A DNA stretch of 12,136 nucleotides from Opitutus sp. GAS368 (GTDB lineage Bacteria; Verrucomicrobiota; Verrucomicrobiia; Opitutales; UBA953): positions 1-12,136 of the forward strand of contig CAMDQP010000022.1 in NCBI GenBank assembly GCA_945906115.1. Direction: 5' to 3'. Of this stretch, positions 7,404-12,136 are shown one piece after another; position 1 is the stretch's first letter; every line of letters begins with the position of its first letter. A program made the position numbers and the translations under genes. The notes below the pieces were generated by a model. It was not told where the DNA came from and did no database searches. It saw nothing but the letters and a program-made list of their open reading frames with translations.

Positions 7404-10400
7404 TCAGGCCTTCGGGGGAAGCACCTTTGCGTGCTCCTGCAAAGAACTGACCGTGAGGGGGTGTTCGCGCAGGGAGCGGATGCCCAGGACCGCTGCGCGG
7501 GCCGCGTTCATCGTGGAGGCCATATACACGCCACGCATCACGGCTTCGGAGCGCATGGCGTTCTCATCCTTACGGGGGAGCATGCCGGCGGCGGTGTTCA
7601 CGATCATCTGCAGTTGGCCGTTCTTCAGGAGGTCGAGCGCGTTCGGGCGGGCACCTTCGGAGATCTTGCCGAGCTGGGTGACCTTGACGCCGGCGGCTTC
7701 GATGGCCGCGGCGGTACCGCTGGTGGAGTAGATGTTGAAACCAAGGGACGCCAGGTCGCGGGCAACGGCGACCGCGCCGTCCTTATCGCGATCCTTGACC
7801 GAGAGGAAGACACTCCCAGCGACCGGCAGCGCGGGCTGCGCGGCCATCTGGGCCTTGGCGTAAGCCATGCCGAGGTCGTCGTCGCAACCCATGACTTCGC
7901 CGGTGGAACGCATCTCGGGCGAGAGCGCAACCGGGGCGCCCGGGAAGCGGCTGAACGGGAAGACGGATTCCTTGACGGACCAATAGGGCGGACGGATTTC
8001 GCGGGTGAAGCCGAGGTCCTTGAGCTTGGCGCCGAGCATGCAGAGTGAAGCGAGCTTCGCGAGCGGCACGCCGATGGCCTTGGACACGAACGGGATCGTG
8101 CGCGAGGCGCGCGGGTTGACCTCGAGCATGAACACGATGCCGTCCTTGATCGCGAACTGGATGTTCATCAGGCCAATCACCTTGAGGCGCTGGGCGAGGG
8201 AATGGGTGATGCGACGGACTTCGTCGACGAGGGCCGGCGACAGGGAGTGCGGAGGTAGCACCATGCCGGCGTCGCCGGAGTGCACACCCGCGTGCTCAAT
8301 ATGTTCGAGCATGCCGCCAATGACGGTGGTCTCGCCATCGCAGATCGCATCAACGTCGAGCTCGATCGCGTCTTCAAGGAACTTGTCGAGCAGCACCGGC
8401 TTGCCGGGAGCAACATCGAAGGCCTCGCGGACGACAGACTTCAGCTCGTCCATCCCGTAGACGATGAACATGCCGCGACCGCCGAGAACGAAGGACGGTC
8501 GGAGGAGGACCGGGAAGCCGATCTCTTCGGCGGCCAGGTAGGCTTCTTCGGCCGAGAGGGCCGTCTTGTTAACCGGCTGGCGGATGCCGAGCTCGATGAG
8601 GATGTCCTTAAACTGCTGGCGGTCCTCGGCGAGCGCGATGCTGGCGGGCGAGGTGCCGACGACCGTGACGCCGGCGGCTTCGAGGTCAGCGGCGAGGTTG
8701 AGCGGGGTCTGGCCACCGAACTGAACGATTGCGCCGATGCACTGCTCGGTGCGGTAGATCTCGAGGATATCCTCAAGAGTGAGCGGCTCGAAGTAGAGGC
8801 GGTCGGAAGTATCGTAGTCAGTCGAGACCGTCTCGGGATTGGAGTTCACCATCACCGTCTCATAGCCGGCGGCGCGGAGCGCGTAGGAAGCGTGGACACA
8901 GCAGTAGTCGAACTCGATGCCTTGGCCGATACGGTTCGGGCCGCCGCCGAGGATCATCACCTTCTTCTTAGCAGAGGGACGGACCTCAGACTCGTCGCCG
9001 TAGGAAGAGTAGAAATACGGCGTGAAGGATTCGAACTCCGCGGCGCAAGTGTCGACGAGGCGGAAGACCGTCTTGATGCCGGCGGCATTGCGCGTCGAAT
9101 AGACAGTGGCAGGCGCGATGCCAGTCGCGTGGGCGATCTGGCGATCAGCGAAGCCGGCCTCCTTGGCCTGGCGGAGCAGGTCGGTGCTGATGGATTTACC
9201 GGCGGCCTTGAGAGCGAGCTCAATGTCGACGATGCCGCGCAGCTGGCGCAGGAACCACGGGTCGATCTTGGAGAGGTCGAAAATCTCCTTCTCGGTCAGG
9301 CCAGCGAGCATCGCGTAGCGGACAAAGAACGGACGCTCCGGATTCGGGCGAGCGAGGCGCGCGCGGATTTCGGTGAGGTCGGTGAAAGTAGCATCGCCGA
9401 ACTTGCCACCGCAGCCGAAGCCCCAGGCGCCAATCTCGAGGGAGCGGAGCGCCTTTTGGAAGGACTCCTTGAACGTGCGGCCGATGGCCATCGCCTCGCC
9501 GACGGATTTCATCGCGGAGGTGAGGGTCGTGTCGGCGCCGACGAACTTCTCGAACGTGAAACGCGGAATCTTCGTCACGACGTAGTCGATGGTCGGCTCG
9601 AAGCAGGCCGTCGTAGACTTCGTGATATCGTTCTGCAGCTCGTCGAGCGAGTAGCCCACGGCCAGCTTGGCGGCAATCTTCGCGATCGGGAAGCCAGTGG
9701 CCTTCGAGGCGAGGGCGGACGAACGCGACACGCGCGGGTTCATCTCGATGACAATCATACGGCCGTTGGCCGGGTTGACGGAGAACTGGATATTCGAACC
9801 ACCCGTCTCAACGCCGACGGCGCGGATGACGGCGAACGAGGCGTCGCGCATGAGCTGGTATTCCTTGTCAGTCAGCGTGAGCGCGGGGGCGACGGTGATC
9901 GAGTCGCCCGTGTGGACGCCCATCGGGTCGAAGTTCTCGATCGAGCAGATGATGACGCACTGGTCCTTATGGTCGCGCATCACTTCCATCTCGTATTCCT
10001 TCCAGCCCAGGAGGCATTCCTCGACGAGGACCTCATGGACGGGCGAGGCGTCGAGGCCAGCCTGAGCCATGCGCTCGAATTCTTCCTTGTTATAAGCGAT
10101 GCCGCCGCCGGTGCCGCCGAGCGTATAGGAGGGACGGATGATGACCGGGAACTCACCGCCGATGAGAGCGATGGTGTCGCGGGCGGCCTCGAGGGACTTC
10201 ACGACGCGGGAGCGCGGGACGTCGAGGCCAATCTCAAGCATGAGCTTCTTGAAGATTTCGCGGTCTTCGCCGCGTTCGATCGCGTCTTCCTTTGCGCCGA
10301 TGAGTTCGACGCCGTATTTCTTGAGCACACCGGTACGCGCGAGCTTGAGCGAAAGGTTGAGCGCCGTCTGACCGCCGAGCGTCGGAAGAAGCGCATCGGG

Positions 10401-10646
10401 CTTCTCCTTGGCGATGATGCGTTCCACGGATTCGACCGTGAGCGGTTCAACGTAGGTGACGTCCGCCGTCTCCGGATCCGTCATGATTGTGGCCGGGTTG
10501 GAGTTCACCAGGATGACGCGGTAGCCTTCTTCGCGCAGAGCCTTACAGGCTTGGGTACCAGAATAATCGAACTCGCACGCTTGGCCGATGATGATCGGTC
10601 CCGAGCCGATGATGAGGATTGAGCGGATATCGGTCCTCTTAGGCAT
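7404..10646 (-). CDS. carB: Carbamoyl-phosphate synthase large subunit
   Basis: Using ammonia delivered by the small subunit CarA, bicarbonate and two ATP, this enzyme makes carbamoyl phosphate for pyrimidine and arginine synthesis. The 1080 residues match the usual length (E. coli 1073). The N-terminus MPKRTDI is nearly identical to the E. coli one, which fixes the start at 10646. In order: a carboxyphosphate-forming ATP-grasp half (IIGSGPIIIGQACEFDYSG at the start, SYTLGGTGGG loop, EMNPRVSRSSALASKATG), an oligomerisation linker, a second ATP-grasp half (ILGGGPNRIGQGIEFDYCC, RPSFVLGGRGM, EVNPRASRTIPFVSK) and a C-terminal MGS-like allosteric domain from about residue 930. The acidic segment LEDAIELDVDAICDGE, corresponding to part of the ornithine-site region of the E. 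coli enzyme, is retained. No disruption is seen. carA is not in the window. It is divergent from folB and followed closely by the FKBP gene. Confidence 0.98.
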   Translation of the reverse strand: MPKRTDIRSILIIGSGPIIIGQACEFDYSGTQACKALREEGYRVILVNSNPATIMTDPETADVTYVEPLTVESVERIIAKEKPDALLPTLGGQTALNLSLKLARTGVLKKYGVELIGAKEDAIERGEDREIFKKLMLEIGLDVPRSRVVKSLEAARDTIALIGGEFPVIIRPSYTLGGTGGGIAYNKEEFERMAQAGLDASPVHEVLVEECLLGWKEYEMEVMRDHKDQCVIICSIENFDPMGVHTGDSITVAPALTLTDKEYQLMRDASFAVIRAVGVETGGSNIQFSVNPANGRMIVIEMNPRVSRSSALASKATGFPIAKIAAKLAVGYSLDELQNDITKSTTACFEPTIDYVVTKIPRFTFEKFVGADTTLTSAMKSVGEAMAIGRTFKESFQKALRSLEIGAWGFGCGGKFGDATFTDLTEIRARLARPNPERPFFVRYAMLAGLTEKEIFDLSKIDPWFLRQLRGIVDIELALKAAGKSISTDLLRQAKEAGFADRQIAHATGIAPATVYSTRNAAGIKTVFRLVDTCAAEFESFTPYFYSSYGDESEVRPSAKKKVMILGGGPNRIGQGIEFDYCCVHASYALRAAGYETVMVNSNPETVSTDYDTSDRLYFEPLTLEDILEIYRTEQCIGAIVQFGGQTPLNLAADLEAAGVTVVGTSPASIALAEDRQQFKDILIELGIRQPVNKTALSAEEAYLAAEEIGFPVLLRPSFVLGGRGMFIVYGMDELKSVVREAFDVAPGKPVLLDKFLEDAIELDVDAICDGETTVIGGMLEHIEHAGVHSGDAGMVLPPHSLSPALVDEVRRITHSLAQRLKVIGLMNIQFAIKDGIVFMLEVNPRASRTIPFVSKAIGVPLAKLASLCMLGAKLKDLGFTREIRPPYWSVKESVFPFSRFPGAPVALSPEMRSTGEVMGCDDDLGMAYAKAQMAAQPALPVAGSVFLSVKDRDKDGAVAVARDLASLGFNIYSTSGTAAAIEAAGVKVTQLGKISEGARPNALDLLKNGQLQMIVNTAAGMLPRKDENAMRSEAVMRGVYMASTMNAARAAVLGIRSLREHPLTVSSLQEHAKVLPPKA

Positions 10647-10765
10647 AGTGTTCCGCGGACTTTCAGCGACCGCTGGAAGGGGGGTCAAGTGGGGACTTCT
10701 AACAATTGCGGGCGCGCCGCGGGAAGGCGCTTGCAGGGTCGTCCCGGGCGGGCATTCATCGGGGC
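10647..10765. other. Divergent intergenic region between carB and folB
   Basis: These 119 bases should hold the promoters for carB (leftward) and for folB-folK-comEC (rightward). On the - strand TTGACC (10688-10683) resembles a -35 box, but 17 bases on there is only TGAAAG. A perfect short inverted repeat CAGCG-AC-CGCTG lies at 10664-10675, about 18 bases before the carB start, and could be an operator, though it may be chance. The + strand has TAACAA around 10700-10706 without a convincing -35 partner. I see no attenuator, T-box or riboswitch. Confidence 0.5.
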
Positions 10766-11128
10766 GTGGACATCATCAGGATAGCGGGTATCAAGTCCTT
10801 CGGACATCACGGCGCCCTGCCCGAGGAGAAGCGTCTCGGCCAGCGGTTCACGGTGTCCGTCGACCTCGAGGTCGATACCCGTCCGGCCGCTGCTGGCGAC
10901 GACTTGAAGCTGACCGTCAATTACGCCGATGTCATCCGGACGGTCGAAGCCCAGCTGACCGGCAAGCCAGTCTATCTGATTGAGACCCTCGCCCAGCAGA
11001 TCGCCGCGCGAATTCTGGGCACTTTCGTGGTGGTCAAGGCCGTCACGGTCGAGGTCAACAAACCCTTCGCCCCAGTGGCCGCCGAGTTCGACGCCATTTC
11101 GGTGAAGATTCGCCGTGAGCGGGTGTGA
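10766..11128 (+). CDS. folB: Dihydroneopterin aldolase
   Basis: FolB cleaves 7,8-dihydroneopterin to 6-hydroxymethyl-7,8-dihydropterin and glycolaldehyde in folate synthesis; it is cytoplasmic and normally octameric. From the GTG at 10766 the product has 120 residues (family about 120). Residues corresponding to the known active site are present: Glu21 (after GALPEE), Tyr53 in NYADV, Glu73 in LIETLA and Lys99 in VNKP. The open frame extends upstream to 10706, but those 20 residues are basic and unlike the family, which begins with the VDIIRI strand (M-D-I in E. coli), so I prefer the GTG. Only a weak purine stretch (CGGGG) precedes it. It overlaps folK by four bases (GTGA), and FolK uses its product directly. 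Confidence 0.93.
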   Translation: MDIIRIAGIKSFGHHGALPEEKRLGQRFTVSVDLEVDTRPAAAGDDLKLTVNYADVIRTVEAQLTGKPVYLIETLAQQIAARILGTFVVVKAVTVEVNKPFAPVAAEFDAISVKIRRERV

Positions 11129-11661
11129 AGGGTAGCCCCCAACACACTATCCTCGGCCTAGGCAGCAACCTCGGCGACCGGGCTAATATTATCGGTCAAG
11201 CCATTGGGTGCCTCCGCGACCTGCCGGAAACCCGGGTTTTGGCTATTTCGGAGGCCGTCGACTCGAATCCCGTAGGGTATGCCGACCAGCCAAATTTCTT
11301 AAACCTCTGTCTGGCAATCACTTGTAATTTAAACCCCGACGAACTCCTCGTCCGAACCCTCGAAATCGAGCGCCAACTCGGCCGAGAACGGTCCGCCAAC
11401 CGCAACGGCCCCCGGACCTTGGATATCGACCTACTCTTCTATGAAGGGGGATCCTGGGACAGCCCGACCGTCACCCTCCCCCACCCTAGGTGGTCTTCCC
11501 GAGGGTTTGTCGTGATCCCCCTGAGTAATCTCCTTCAGGACCCTGTCCTCGCCAAGCACCCCGTCTGGACTTCGCTCGCCGCGGAGGTCCGGTCCCTGTC
11601 CCTCGGAGACCAAGGCCTTCGCGTATGGCAAGGCCCGAACCCCTGGAGCAAGACTCCCTGA
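11125..11661 (+). CDS. folK: 2-amino-4-hydroxy-6-hydroxymethyldihydropteridine pyrophosphokinase (HPPK)
   Basis: FolK transfers pyrophosphate from ATP to 6-hydroxymethyl-7,8-dihydropterin, the step after FolB. The 178-residue product shows the family motifs in order: GLGSNLGDR (11-19), QPNFLN (55-60, pterin-side loop), RNGPRTLDIDLL (93-104) with Asp100 and Asp102 as the two magnesium ligands, and the LPHPR-RGFVVIPL strand-loop (118-133). It is slightly longer than the E. coli enzyme (159 residues) because of a C-terminal tail. The start is a GTG inside the folB stop (GTGA), so translation is probably coupled. Around 11290-11335 the base composition is more AT-rich than its surroundings. The 3' end overlaps the comEC-like frame by 37 bases. 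Confidence 0.95.
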   Translation: MKGSPQHTILGLGSNLGDRANIIGQAIGCLRDLPETRVLAISEAVDSNPVGYADQPNFLNLCLAITCNLNPDELLVRTLEIERQLGRERSANRNGPRTLDIDLLFYEGGSWDSPTVTLPHPRWSSRGFVVIPLSNLLQDPVLAKHPVWTSLAAEVRSLSLGDQGLRVWQGPNPWSKTP

Positions 11662-12136
11662 CCACCGACCGCTTCGGACACTGTCCGGCGCTCTGGCTCG
11701 CCCTCCCCCTCCTGCTCGGCTGCTCGATGGATGCAGCCACGGGGATCTCGCCTGGACCTTGGCTGCTCGTGGGCGGACTCGCGGCCGGGCTCGGTTGGTT
11801 CAGCCGACGCCATGTGATTATCGCCGGAGTCGCGATCGTGATCGCTGGCACAGCCATCGGCGCGGCGTGGCATCAACTACGGATGCCACCGCAGACGCCG
11901 GCGAACGTCCGGCGACCATTTGTCGAAGTACCAATCCTCGTTGAGCGGGCGACACCGCGCAAAGACGGCGACGGCTGGACCGGGCTCGGCTGGATTACTG
12001 ATCGCGACGGCGGCCTGTTCCGCCGCCGCGTCGCGCTCTCGGTCCGTGGAGTTTGTCCGGCCGAAGGCGTCGAACTGATGCTCTCTGGAGGACTGACGCC
12101 GATTTCCGCCGACGCGGACGGCTACGATGCCTGGCT
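11625..12136 (+). CDS. ComEC/Rec2-family DNA-uptake protein, N-terminal part, runs off the window
   Basis: From the ATG at 11625 a frame stays open for 170 codons plus two bases to the end of the window. I translated it by hand. It has three hydrophobic segments near residues 21-38, 45-60 and 63-83 (PALWLALPLLLGCSM, PWLLVGGLAAGLGWF, HVIIAGVAIVIAGTAIGAAW). A soluble beta-rich stretch of the DUF4131 type follows, with GDGWTGLGWITD and a strand ending SGGLTPI, and then DGYDAWL, which matches the (G)FDYxxYL-like segment that leads into the competence domain. ComEC forms the inner-membrane channel for single-stranded DNA in natural transformation; its competence and beta-lactamase-like domains would lie beyond the window. 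The start is uncertain: ATG 11625 implies a 37-base overlap with folK, while a CTG at 11658 overlapping the folK stop is an alternative. Whether the gene is intact cannot be judged. Confidence 0.75.
   Translation, partial: MARPEPLEQDSLTTDRFGHCPALWLALPLLLGCSMDAATGISPGPWLLVGGLAAGLGWFSRRHVIIAGVAIVIAGTAIGAAWHQLRMPPQTPANVRRPFVEVPILVERATPRKDGDGWTGLGWITDRDGGLFRRRVALSVRGVCPAEGVELMLSGGLTPISADADGYDAW

Noticed and set aside
8280..10622. A 780-codon open frame on the + strand, antisense to carB
   Set aside because: It is the mirror of carB codons in GC-rich DNA. The translation is rich in Asp, Glu, Arg, Ala and Gly without any family motif, whereas the opposite strand is an unmistakable, full-length carB.
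10660..10688. Possible sigma70 promoter for carB (TTGACC, 17-base spacer, TGAAAG) on the - strand
   Set aside because: The -10 box matches only 3 of 6 positions and would leave a leader of about six bases, so I do not list it as a promoter.
10706..10765. Longer N-terminus for folB
   Set aside because: The 20 extra residues are basic and unlike the family; the FolB fold begins at the VDIIRI strand and the GTG at 10766 gives the normal length.
11675..11687. Inverted repeat CGGAC-ACT-GTCCG just after the folK stop
   Set aside because: The stem is only 5 bp, has no T-run after it and lies inside the comEC-like frame, so it is not a credible terminator.

Overview
The window is a GC-rich (roughly 60% by eye) bacterial chromosome segment in which nearly every base is coding. 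The proteins point to a diderm (Gram-negative-type) bacterium: an outer-membrane beta-barrel protein, a TolC-family channel and a lipoprotein-type hydrolase are all present. Gene content and protein style (the alanine/proline-rich FKBP, the planctomycete/verrucomicrobial-type esterase, the low use of Shine-Dalgarno sites) would fit Verrucomicrobiota, perhaps Opitutae. That placement is an impression and not a demonstrated result.

Layout. (1) Bases 1-955, + strand: the 3' part of a cyclophilin peptidyl-prolyl isomerase, then a small outer-membrane beta-barrel protein, closed by a strong hairpin terminator at 975-1002 that also works in the opposite direction. (2) Bases 1025-6510, - strand: five tightly packed genes, read from high to low coordinates, for a TolC-type outer-membrane channel, a MacA-type periplasmic adaptor, a MacB/LolD-type ATPase, a MacB/FtsX-type permease and an exported alpha/beta-hydrolase lipoprotein. 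Three of the four junctions are 4-base ATGA overlaps and the fourth has a 2-base gap. This is almost certainly one operon for a MacAB-TolC-like tripartite export system with an esterase added at the end. (3) Bases 6563-10646, - strand: carB (large subunit of carbamoyl-phosphate synthase) followed 23 bases later by an exported FKBP-type isomerase, with a hairpin terminator between this pair and the efflux operon. (4) Bases 10766-12136, + strand, divergent from carB: folB, folK and the 5' end of a comEC/rec2-type DNA-uptake gene that runs off the window. All three overlap their neighbours.

How it works together. The central operon encodes a complete path from inner membrane to outside, with an ATPase, permease, adaptor and outer-membrane duct. 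Its substrate cannot be read from sequence. FolB and FolK catalyse consecutive steps of dihydrofolate synthesis. CarB makes carbamoyl phosphate for pyrimidines and arginine. The two isomerases belong to unrelated families, one of them clearly exported.

I found no tRNA, rRNA, CRISPR array, insertion sequence, phage gene or riboswitch. There is no gap over 300 bases between genes; the longest is the 119-base divergent region between carB and folB. Most of the window is well-known housekeeping and transport content, and I do not see a clearly new system. The most notable points are the esterase coupled to the export operon and the folB-folK-comEC overlap.
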